Part shown: positions 1 through 11,147 of the stretch, one piece after another
Layout: each line of letters opens with the position of its first letter
Numbering within the stretch: the stretch's first letter is position 1
Assembly: GCA_008694505.1 (NCBI GenBank)
Contig: VZDJ01007747.1
Span: 10,262,399 to 10,326,398 of the forward strand
Direction: 5' to 3'
DNA from: Cyanoderma ruficeps
Lineage: Eukaryota > Chordata > Aves > Passeriformes > Timaliidae
Length of the DNA: 64,000 bases
Notes under the pieces: model-generated
Seen by the model: only the letters and a program-made list of their open reading frames with translations
Databases searched by the model: none
Told to the model about the DNA's origin: nothing
Position numbers and translations under genes: made by a program

Positions 1-674
1 TTATAGTAGCATGTGTGAAAGAGGGCTTTCATTATACTTGTAGGGTTAATTTATATGGGGTAATGTTTGGTCTCAGTTAATCCATCTGTCCAACATTTTA
101 ACAATATTTTAATGAAACTTTGAGCCAGATGTCAATTTAGAAAGAGTTGCCTATTTTAACCATTGATTTTCAGTAAAGTACTGAGGAATAAAAAACTGAA
201 AACCTAACTCTAAAAAAGGGGAATTACAATGACCATCATTGATTTTAACCAGGTAAGGATTTTATGGAGCACTTATATTTCAACAACTGAAGTAGCAAAA
301 TAAAAATTGATATATATTCAAAATTACTATTAAGCTTGTAAAAGGCAGTTATTGTAAAAGCTGCAATTCTCTCGTGTAGTGGCTCATAATGTTTTATAGT
401 GTTTTATAATACATAACCAAAAAAAAAAATCCAAACCCACAAGAGTATGACCTTTGTAAAACATAAATTGTGATTCAGCTTCCTTCCTAATTCATAATAG
501 TCACAAAGCTGGTCCCACATCTGTCATTGCTAATGAAAACTGAAATGATGCTGATCATTTTTAGCCCTTTGACCAAAAGTTTCCAGCAGATACTAATCTA
601 TGTTCATTACATACAATATTTAACTGCATGGTGAATCATTTGATTGATTACTGATAGTGAAGGATCTTAGCAGG
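1..674. other. AT-rich intergenic DNA
   Basis: No open reading frame of note, no recognisable exon and no repeat I can name. Short poly-A runs (for example near 420) are the only low-complexity content. Confidence 0.5.
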
Positions 675-762
675 ACTTGGACTTCAGTGATCTTTATGGG
701 TCACTTCCAGCTCAGGACATTCTGTGATTCTATGATTCTGTGATTTTTTGATTCTGATTTTA
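675..762 (+). mobile_element. CR1 LINE 3'-end fragment
   Basis: The stretch reads as the extreme 3' end of a CR1 retrotransposon: a degenerate 'ttggactt..gatcttta..gggtcacttccagctca' segment followed by several copies of an ATTCTGTG/ATTCTATG-type octamer, the diagnostic CR1 terminal repeat. The order (body, then octamers) places the element on the plus strand. It is severely 5'-truncated, as most CR1 copies are, and has no coding capacity. The subfamily cannot be assigned by eye, and a tail of a CR1-tailed SINE cannot be fully excluded. Confidence 0.75.
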
Positions 763-2834
763 TGATCAGGGCACTGCTAGACCCTAATTGTCCTGACCAA
801 CCTCCTGTTGGGCCTCTGTCTACACCTCTGTCCGTGGACGTGGGAGCCTGTTTTCAGCTTAGCCCAGGGCCTTCAGTCCCTGTCTGAGCCATGTCAGAGG
901 ACTGCTGGTTTCCAGCTCAGTCACAGCCCTTCCTGGCCGTGGGCTCTGTTGAGCAAGACCCACACCTGCTGCTTTTATGGCTGCTTTTATGGCTTGACCT
1001 CAGACCTGCCTCATCACTGGGACTTTTCTTGATAGTATGCACTCTTGGTTGAGCTTGGCTGCCATCTCTGGGTCTGTCCTGCCCTGTTCACCTTGCCTGG
1101 GTACTGTGGAGCTGGGCCCTGGTTGGAAAGACACCTGATCCAGCTGATCTGCTGGCTGGACATCATGCTTGGCTTCCACCTTCCCATCCCTTAGGGAGCA
1201 ACCAGATCTTACTGTACACTGCTGTAACTGTCTACAGAAAGATAGAAAAATTTGCATTTGGCTTCTGTTCCAGTAGACAAAGGGATGTTGCTCATGGATG
1301 TTGGGGTCATGGGTTGAATCAGTCTCTGAAATATTAAAAAGAGATCTGAGGCAGAGTAGTTTAATTCTGGTACCTAAAAAGATTTTGTTTAATGGCTGCA
1401 TTCATGAGTCTGTGGTTAAGGAGTTGTTACTTGGCCACGAGCTGTGCTTGGCCACGGGCAGCAGAGAACTGAATCTGTTTGGGATTGTACTTAGCAAACT
1501 TATAGATAACACTCAAATCTATTGCAAAACAATAAGCTTTTATTGGGCTGTCATTTCTTAGCTTTAGAGTACTTAAGTACCACCTAGCTATCTCAAGTGG
1601 CTGGGTGGGCAATTCCTGCATTCTTGATTTACGGAGTCTTTAAAAGTCACTGCTTTCAGACCTTCACGTATATTTATGGCCAGATAATGTTTTAGTTTCT
1701 GTGGCTTTTGGAGACATATAACTTTTACTTATCCTGCACAGCATTCCTATCCCACCCCCTCTCCTTATTATGTGTGTAACATTTTTTATTATCAGACTCT
1801 TACATCTAGCAGTACATGACTCATGGCCCATTGCAGCTCAGTCAAATGTCACTGTTATGAATATATTGCAAGATGAGCCTGCCTTGCACATCTTTGCTGC
1901 AATATTTATTATTCAGCTCTTGCTGGAGTGAGTGGAAAGATACCCATGACGCTACAAAGACATTTGGAGCAGGTCTGAGTCTGCCTTTAGTGTGCTTGAG
2001 TACTGCACAAGAACAAAAGGCCTATTTTTATACTGGGTAGTCATCACTTTTATGACTTTAATGTAGTCACTACTGGTGACTAAAATGGAAGCATCAGTGT
2101 ACTCTGGTTGCAAGATTTTACACACCCAGGGCCTCTGAAGAGCTCATAGATTTTCACACAGGCTAACAATCAGTTAAATAAAGAACACCTCATCTACTTC
2201 TTGAACAAGAGGGCTGTAGCAGAGGCCCACTGCATTGTCACCCATGATGGTCTGCCCACCAATCCTAAAGTGAAAATTGCCAGCTGGCTCATATCCATCC
2301 CTAGAGCTCTGTGCATTCCCACTACTCTCAACATAAAGGGCAAATTGCTGACCTTCCCAGTCTCTCTTTCCTCACCTTTCTTTCTGAATTTTGCTTTAAC
2401 CCTCATTAATGGCATTTCATTCCTGTTGTCTTGAGTTCTTTTGCTGGTTTACATACTCCTGCCTAGGCCCACAATTGGTTTCCCCCGTATTCTCTTGTTC
2501 CCGCTCTTTTGCATCTCTCTGTCTATCTTCCTCTGTTAACACTGAGGTATCTTCACATCTGTAGCTATCTGGGAATAGTGGAAGACACCTCAATAGATGC
2601 ACGTTGATGCCATTCCCTCAGTTCCTCAGATGCACTTTTTCCTGTATTGTCTTCCACAGCCCTCAAGACTTACCTTTTTCTAAGGCAATCCACTTGAAAC
2701 AGAACCTGTTTTCTTATGGTCTCAAAGCATTGTTATTATTTAATTATTAAGTAAAATTGTGGAGGCACCAATGCTTTCTTAAGAAAAATCTGTTTGTTTA
2801 ATATTAGTTGGGATAATCTGTGGTGTGCTAGTTT
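763..2834. other. Intergenic DNA with an unclassified GC-richer block (about 780-1240)
   Basis: The part from about 780 to 1240 is clearly richer in G+C and in CCTG/CTGG words than its surroundings and begins just after the CR1 tail. It contains a 12-bp direct duplication (ctgcttttatgg twice, about 969-992). Reading frames of 74-133 codons cross it on both strands, but none resembles a known protein. I could not match it to a repeat family from memory; an old transposon or LTR fragment is possible. The rest (1240-2834) is ordinary AT-rich sequence with no exon I can support. Confidence 0.4.
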
Positions 2835-3763
2835 ATTGATGATCTTCATGAAGGGGTTGAGTTTACCAGTAGCAAATTTGCAGGTGACACCAAGTTGGGT
2901 GCAAGTGTTGATCTGTTGGAGAAGGGCTCTGCAGAGGGACTTGGACAGGCTGGATAGATGACCGAATCCAGCAATATGAGGTTTAACAGATCAAGTGCCA
3001 AGTCCTGCACTTTGGTCACAACAGCCCCATGAAGCACTACAGATTGGGGACAGTGGCTGGACAGCCATCCAGCAGAAAGGGAGCTGTGCGTGCTGGTTGA
3101 CTGCGACTGAACATGAGCCTGCAGGGTGTCCACCTCGGCCACAAGGGCCAAAGGTATGCTGGCCTCTATCAGGAATAGTGTGGTCAGCAGGACCAGGGCA
3201 GGGATTCTTCCCCTGTACTCAGCACTGGTGAGTACACCTTGAGTGCTGTGTCCAGTTCTGGGCCCCCCAACTTAGGAAGGACATGGAGGGGCTGGATTGT
3301 GTCCAGAGAATGGCAATGGAGCTGTTGAAGGGTCTGCAGCACAAGTCCTATGAGGAGCAGCTGAGGGAGCTGGGGTTGTTTAACCTGGAGGAGGCTCAGG
3401 AGAGACTTTATCATACTCTACAAGTACCTAAAAGGAAGTTGTAGCTGGGGATGGATTAGCCTCTTCTCCCAGGCACCCAGTGACAGGACAAGAGGACACA
3501 GTCATAACCTGCACCAGAGGAGGTTTTGGCTCGTCATTAGGAAAAAGTTCTTCAAGGAAGAGTGATTGGGCATTGGAATGGGCTGCCCAGGGAGATAGAT
3601 GGTGGAGTCACGATCCCTGGAAGTGTTGAAGGAGAGTGGATGTTTCACTCACTGCTGTGGTCTAGTTGACAAGGCAGTGTTAGGTCATAGGTTGACCTCG
3701 GTGACCTCAAAGGTCTTTTCCAACCTAGTTAATTCTGTAATTATGTGATTTTGTGATTCTATG
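2835..3763 (+). mobile_element. CR1 LINE fragment (3' part of ORF2 plus 3' UTR)
   Basis: About 0.9 kb aligns by eye to the CR1 3' region. It begins in the reverse-transcriptase region ('gatcttcatgaagggg', then 'gacaccaagttgggt') and passes through the conserved downstream segment ('gtgtccagttctgggcc', 'tatgaggagcagctgagggagctggg', 'cccagtgacaggacaagagg'). It ends with ATTCTGTAATTATGTG-like octamers near 3730-3763. Stops and frameshifts break the coding sequence, so it is a dead, 5'-truncated copy. The full progression to the tail gives plus orientation. The retrotransposon's intact ORF2 would encode an endonuclease and reverse transcriptase; none of that is functional here. Confidence 0.92.
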
Positions 3764-6700
3764 AGTATGAATAGGATCTGGGCTTGGTTTTCATGGAGTT
3801 CAGTTTCTTCCAGACAGGCCCAGCCTAACCACCTTTATATACAGCCAAAGAAATCCCATGTGCAATTTGTTGTGAGCAATGTGATTAAAATGTACCTTTT
3901 TAAAAGGTGTCAAGAACATTTGATATGGTTACATTTGACCCGTGCCAGTTTGTGTGGGCCCACTTGTTTGGCAGAGCTCCACAATAGCTGTGATACCCCA
4001 GAAGGTTTTTTCCTGTCTATCACAGCAAAAAAGAATTGACTAGCTCAATTTTAAAGCAGGGGAAAGAAAACAATATAGAGTAAGTAAAATTATTTACAAG
4101 ACAAATGATGCAAATGGTTGGAGCAGTCATATACATTTAATCCCTGCTTAAAAATAATCTTCTACTTCTAAAAAAGTAAAACTGGGTAATACTGATTTTA
4201 TATTTTTTTCTTTGGTCTGACATTTATTCATTTCTACTGCAGGAGGTGCAAATTCCCTTAAAATAGTATTTGCTGAAAATACATTACTTGCGTTGTGCTG
4301 TAAAATACAGCACGAATGAGTATTTTGAATCCATTGCTCTTAATTGACTGGTGTTCTTTGCTAAGCCTTGAAATTATCTAATTGATTCTTCATTGAGGCT
4401 GATCTGAATTAAGACTACCTCTGTAGAAATTAGTGGAAGAATAGGAAGATAAGAGCATGGAGAATAAGGCTCAGCATCTCTGGAGGAAGGTGACATTTTT
4501 GTCTTAAAAGACTGTCAGCTCTTATAGTATTTATGACTGATTCTCAGAAGACAAATGCCTAAAATTAAATGCTTCAGATTTGCAAGTGACAAATGAGTCA
4601 TGGGTAGATGCAGAGAAAAGTAGAAAAAACAGCAATGACAGAATGTGGGTGTTAAGAATAATAAAGAATAAATCTGAGATCTGATAGCTGAATATTCATA
4701 ACTAATCTCATTCCCATTCATTTCAAATTTTTAGAAAGATGCTATTTGAATTCCATTAGCTAGTTTTTCAACATCAGCAATCCCAAGTAAGTTGAATAAT
4801 TTGTAATCCAAAAATAGAAAAATATTCGAATTCAAACCTGAAAATCTATACTACTCTATGTGAAAATCAATAATTAAAAAAAAAATTACTTTTTGGAAGC
4901 AGATCATGTGTGTTTCTCAGTTGTAATGGGTTCCGATTGCCCGTGACGTCACAGCTATCTTTTTTGAAGTATTAATAATAGTTTCATGGAGTGCTTCATT
5001 ATTTCTCCCAGAGCCTTAGTTTGATATTCATAGTACTCTCAATAAGATCAACTCATCCAGATATCTGGTTGCTTAGTCTGATACTAAGGTGATAACAATA
5101 AAATTTGTCATGTGAAACTGTGGGATCATATTCCAGTGCATATTTCCTCTCCTGGAAAGGCTGTGTCTAACTGGCAGGCATGTCTCTAGGGGTTCTCAAA
5201 GAGGATGCAGATGGGAGGGGTGATAGCAGCCATCTTTACAAAGATGTCACTCCCTGAGGTGAGAAAATGAAACACATGAACAAAGCAATTTCTACATGAA
5301 TGCATCTTACTGCCCTGCAGTCAGGTTCACTTTTCCTTTCAGTCTTGAAAGATGTGCTGAATGAAATAGCAGATAATAGCATCTATGTATTTAGTGGCTG
5401 ATACACTGAGGGCACATTTCACAAATTCAGAATATGTTTTTAAAGAAATTAGGTTTGAAAACTGGTCATCATACCAACACGGAAAAAAAAAATTACACTT
5501 CAACTTCTGATGACGAAGGAGAAAATAGACTTGCTGTTAAACTTCAGTTTTTGATTACAGGTGAAATATCTGTCAGTATGATTTCATGGGTGCTTTGCTA
5601 ATTGTCACTAAATATTCTGACCCTATCTGAGACAGGAATGTACGATTCCTAACCTTCATGTGTTAGATGCTCTTCAGGAAAAGGTGTACCTTCTGTCCCA
5701 GGTAACAGCAAGAAAATTTTATTTTCTAGATGTAATGTGAAAAGGAAGGAAAATACCTCTAAATAGGGGAACTTACTGTGTCTGGTAAGTCTATCCCTGG
5801 CCTTCTGTCGGGACCTCTCTATGCTGCACTTGAGGACTTCTCAAAGTAATTGAGACCAACCTGAATCAAGAGGATTCCTCTGGAATACATCCGACACCAA
5901 GGACTGTGCCCCCTGCTTCTCCCTTCTGATCTTTTCCCTTGCTGGTTAGTGATTGCAGCCCACTTGAATTCTGATCATTTACGTGGAGAATATGAGAACT
6001 CCCATCTCAGCGCTTAGCAAAGGTGATTAAAAGAAAAGGGTGAAATGCAAAGGGTTAAATGAAATTAAAAAATGAAATACCATCAGGTGATTAAGTAAAG
6101 AAGTGTGTCCAATATGACAGAGATACTTGAAGACCTACTCACAGTGGGTCTCACTCTTGCCTCACTGGAATTCAAGGCTGACTCCAATAAAGACCAGTAT
6201 CACCACCATTAAAAGACCACAGGACTTGATGACTCAGTGGCTGGTACTTAATTTTCTTGGTTTAACAGTAGTATGAGTGCTCTGCATCTGTAGATGGGTC
6301 AGTTCCTTTTCTCCCTGCCAGCTTTTTCTGCTGCCACTTTTGGTGGCTCTTCTCTGAGGGATGGTTTTTTTCTTAGGGTTGTTTCTTCCTTCCCATTCTT
6401 ATGCTGTTGTAGAGATTTTCTCTCATACTCTTTTCAGGCTGCACTGAGTAAAGGTGCTGTTTCAAAAGGTAGTATCAAGGAGTTAGTATTTTAATATTTT
6501 AGATAAGAATTTGCTTGGACCAATCCTTGGAGAGTTTGAAACTGAAATATGTTTCGTCACTGAAATAGATTGCCCTTCTATTAGCACAGGCTCAGGTATG
6601 TATGCTACTTACTCTTCAAGCTTAAAGCTGCCAGTTCCGGCCTGCTCGTAGGAAGATGGTGTTAGTGTTGAATTATTTTGGTGCTTTTATTTTGGGTTTG

Positions 6701-9700
6701 TTTTTTTGGGGTTTTTTTGGGTTTTTTTGGTTTTTTTCACTTGAGCACTGAAGGTTTTTGGTTTACTGTCTCTTCCTCATTTAAAAGAGAGGTGTCTCTG
6801 GCTGATTGAAAACCTGGGAAGAAATCAAATTAATTCACAGGCCATAGAAATTCAGTGTTCTGTTAATTAGCATTAGCACCACTGGGGAAACAAACTAAAC
6901 AAGCAGCCAGTTGAAGGAGCTGCACAAGCACATCAAGATAGATGTGACTGTAAACTGATGACTACCATCAGTTTCATCAGGGAATTAAAATAATGTTCAA
7001 AGTTTCAGTGCTTCTGAAGTATTTTCCATTGGGCTTCTTTAGCCAAAATAAACCAAAACACAAATCACCTGAGGAACAGATAACTCTTTAAGCAAAGTTG
7101 CTAGAGGATTGGACTACTCCAGGAGGAAAGGATACACAGCTTCTCATTTATAATCCCCTAATGCCAACTGCAATGTAAAAGCATCTTCTACACTTCACAG
7201 CCTCTTGTGTTGATGTTGATGCTCTCATAATCATATTTGTATTTAATTCTTGAGGACTTGATCCTTCAATTGTTGAAGAATAAAACTGTGCTGGTTTCAG
7301 CTGCAATACTGAGACAAAAGTTGTCACTGGACCACTGTCTGTGTTTGTAGTGAAGAATATTTAATGCTGATTAAGCTTACCCTATAGTCTTTAGGCTTGG
7401 TGGTGCGCCTAAACTAGACCTTTCTTCAGACCAAATCTTTGAAACTCCCATATACTTTGCTTGGTGACTGTTTCTTTCTCTTACATTTCTTTTATCCTTC
7501 TGTGCTTGGGTCAAATTGCAAGACCATTGGTGTAGCTTACAGAGAGAATTAAGAATTTCAGAGAGTTAATTCAAATTTGATTTTCCTCTAATGAATATAA
7601 GAGTTGTAATTTAGATTTAGGCACAATGTCAGTTAGTTGTTTATCAAATGAGTGAACAGGGCCTGGTCCTTCAAGGAAAGTTGTAGGAGTTTGGCAAAAC
7701 TCCAATATTGAGGCTTCCGATCTCTATTTAGAGGTTGGCCAAGTCTGTAAAGTTGCCAGTTTAATGACCTTTCTAAGATCCTTATCAGTCTTATGCTACC
7801 ACCTTTGGTAAAATGCAAGTTTTCAGTCTAACTTTGCCACATCGGTAGGTATCTGGCAGCCTTTGGCAGTGAGTTCCTTGGTTTTATTTCTGTTTGGGTA
7901 AAAATGCAATTAATCAGTTGGGAGTTTACTTTCTTTTTGTTTGATTGTATATGTCCTTATTCTGTCACAAGTCAGAGACAATAACTGCTCAGGGCTCCAC
8001 TCATCATATGTGTTATATACTTGATGTCACTTAGTATTCCTCTTCCTGATGTAAGGTACAAATCCTTAAAGCATCCCATCATCTTTCTTTGTCAATAGCC
8101 AGACATTTCTGTTTCTGATACATATTTTTACAGAGTAGGTGTTCAGTGCTGTACAGAATACATCAAATAAGACTTTACTGTTTATAAACATAAAGGCATT
8201 GTCTCCAGTTTTTTTTAATGCAGTTTATCTGGCTTTCTGTAATAACATGCAGGTTTCTTTGGATACAGTTAAACTGCACAGGTAGCTTATATCTTTCTCT
8301 TAAATGAGTATGCTCTTCAATGTGCATAATAAGTACTCAATTATACTATCATGATTCTCTGAGATCTTTTGGCACTCTCCAACAATCCTCTCTGGACAGT
8401 GCAATCTCAAATAACTTGGCATGATACGACCTTTTGCCACCTTACAATTTTTTTTTAATTAATACAGCACAGTACAATCCCTCTGGTAATTCAGTAATAT
8501 TATATATAAACTGCTTCTGCACTCTCACAGACACTGTTTAGGTTTGATGACTCACTGGTTTTGAACTACTAATTTGCTTTTTCTTTCATATCCCTTTTTC
8601 CCAGACTACCTCTTTTTTTTCATTCTGTTTCAGGTCAGTGGTTTTCTAGTGCCTGGCATGTGGATATTTTTTATCACACATTTAAATAATTTAATGAATG
8701 CCAGGTTCATGTTTGAGCATGAAGAGACAACATACAAACTTAGCTTCTAGCAATGCCTACTCTGTGTTTGCAGAGGTGTAGTTCTGTGGTTTTGAATTTC
8801 TGAAAGGAAGCTCATAAAAACTGTCAGAGAGGATTTCATTGCAGATTTTGTATGAGGAAGCCTCTTAAAATTTAACTTGGATGATCTGGATAGAATTTAA
8901 TCATCTGAAAAAAGTAATAGGTAACAGTTTAAAGATGCCAATAAAAATGACCTGTTAGTGTGTTCGATATTTCCACAGCCAGTCATCACAAAAAGCAAAG
9001 AGAATTATTTACTATATTGCCTTAAAATGCACCCAGTCAGAATAAGCTTCAATTCATCTAGTAGTCTAAAGGAATATTCAAACTATCTACAGGATTACCC
9101 TGAAGTATTGACACTATGAACTGAATGGAAAATATGATTTGTCTTTGGGAATAATTGAATTTGGTCAACAAAATGGAAGAAAAATTTTGCCATAATCACA
9201 AAGGTCTTCAGGAGGGCTAGAGACACTCTCTTAGTGTCTGCTATTTTTCAGTAGACTAGTGAGTGGAAAAGAATAAAAAAAAATAGCCCAAATTTATAGC
9301 TTGGACAGTATATTAACAACAAAGAAGTATTCAGCAACAGTGATGGGTTTATGTAATTACGTGGAACAAGTTGTAACCTGGTTGTATTTTGTATTGGATT
9401 TGGGCTTTTCTTTGGCTGTTAAGTGAATCTTTCTGTAAAACTTGCTTTCTCAAGGAGCAAGACGTGGAATATGTTACCATTAGCTGTCCCTTTCTGATTT
9501 TCTTAACTCATAGTTATGAGTTGATATAACTGAAGCACCTGTTTCTTTCACACTTCATAAAATATACACTTATAAACAAGAATAATGATTTAAACAGCAC
9601 ATAGTATTTGCCATGAATGCTCTTATTATTAATGGATTGATCTAAGGACAATTTCAGAACAATAACTTTTTAACATGTAATCTAAGAAGTATCTAAACTG

Positions 9701-11001
9701 GACAAAAGATCAGATTATTAGCTTGCTGCTTTAGCTGTCCTACTAGAATATTTTGTTATGTATTTTTTCATCTATAGATAGTTTTTTTTTACCAAATACA
9801 GATTAAAGATGAGAAATATTATATATTCTTTTTTTCTTCCAAAGACAACCAGAGCTTTTATTTGCAAAAAAAAAAACAAAAACAAACATCTGAGTAACTT
9901 TTTCTACTATATAAATAACTGTAGCTTTAATAATTTTCTTTTTCAAATTCTGCCATTAAGTATTGTAATTCATATCCATGCTCTGTATATCCTATAGAGA
10001 TGTATATGGTTGGGTTTGAGTGGTTTATTTTTGTGCATTTAATTTCCTCTTTTGTTAATCTTGAATGCTCTTGGCAAGATAAACTAACGATTTCTGTAAG
10101 GCAAAATGTATTTTTGGAGAAAAAAATTATTCTGTCCCAGAAGTAATGATTCCTTCTCTTTCTACTGTGTAGCCATTGCTGTGCATGCATTCAACCATTT
10201 CCTGTTCCCTGTGGGCAAAACAGGCACCTGCAGTCACATCCTCCTTCTGTATTCCCAAAGGCAAATCTAGGAGGGATCTTTCCTAGCTTTCACTGAGTAC
10301 CTGTGGCAACAAGTTATTTCCTATAAACTTATTAGGTTTACTAAAGATGGTAGATTCCAAGCCTGCTTTTGGTTTATGTATCTTTGCTGATATAGGTAGG
10401 TATTCCAAAGAGGTGAACTAAGCAGATTTTGAACACAACCCAAGACTCCGAAGTGAAGACATTCTTCATGTTTGTCATGTTTCTGACAGAATGTGAAATG
10501 ATATTTGAACACAGATATGTTTATGCAGTTTAGATTAAGAACATTTGCTATCCAAGCAGCCCATTCCTACCTGTGATTTCAAAAACAAGCAGAGGCCTAA
10601 TATCTCATATGCCTCACAAGAGTGTGCCATAGCTACAAAAGCTTAGGTGAATTCCATCAGAAATTGTGAGTTGGATTGATTGACGTAAAGCACTGAAAAA
10701 GAAAAAGGCAGTATAAGAAATACACGGACAGCGTCACATTTATTTAATGGAAAGGAAAAAAAACTCAGTAACCAGAAAGTGGGAGGATTGTTGGGCCCAG
10801 CTGAGACCTTGAACCTATGAACATGATTCACCATGTGCCTAGCTGAATAAAAAAATGTATGGAAGGACAATAGAATACAAAAGAAGAGAAAATCATCCCG
10901 GTTGCTTGGAAATTTCAAATTAGGTATTGCTTTAGAAGACAACACAGAGAATATGGATAGAGGGGAATTTACAGATGTTGTCTGGAAACTTTCATATGCC
11001 A
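3764..11001. other. Long gene-free AT-rich intergenic stretch
   Basis: About 7.2 kb without a supportable exon, RNA gene or named repeat. The longest reading frames are under 95 codons and look random. The region has short homopolymers and a G/T-rich patch of alternating T-runs and GGG near 6690-6738. No splice-flanked coding segment was found on either strand by reading. Confidence 0.5.
6690..6738. repeat. Low-complexity T/G tract
   Basis: Successive runs of T6-T8 separated by G2-G4 (pattern like GGGTTTTTTT repeated) form an impure simple repeat. The complement is A/C-rich. It has G-runs on the plus strand but they are separated by seven or so T residues, so a stable quadruplex is doubtful. 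Confidence 0.6.
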
Positions 11002-11147
11002 ATGAGATTATCTCAGCTGGTTAGAGCATTGTGCAGATAAATGCCAAGGTTGTGAGTTTGATCCCTCTATAGGCCCTTCAGTTAAGAGTTGGATTTGATG
11101 ATCCTTGTAGGTCCCTTCCAACTCCAGGTATTCTGTTATTCTGTGAT
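11002..11147 (+). mobile_element. tRNA-Ile-derived SINE with CR1 tail (TguSINE1-like)
   Basis: The 5' half is a degenerate tRNA-Ile. An A-box-like 'tatctcagctgg' is followed by 'ttagagcattgtgcagataaatgccaaggt' and a B-box-like 'gagtttgatccc', in the order and spacing of tRNA-Ile (anticodon AAT type). The 3' half switches to the CR1 end: 'gttggatttgatgatccttgtaggtcccttccaactcc', then attctgttattctgtga octamers. A tRNA-Ile head with a CR1 tail is the published layout of the zebra-finch SINE TguSINE1; SINEs with this layout are thought to be mobilised by CR1 machinery. The internal promoter is mutated and the copy is probably silent. It is not a functional tRNA gene, since pairing of the acceptor stem is lost. 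Confidence 0.87.

Noticed and set aside
11002..11075. Possible genuine tRNA-Ile gene
   Set aside because: The acceptor stem does not pair, the A and B boxes are mutated, and a CR1 tail follows directly, so it is a SINE head.
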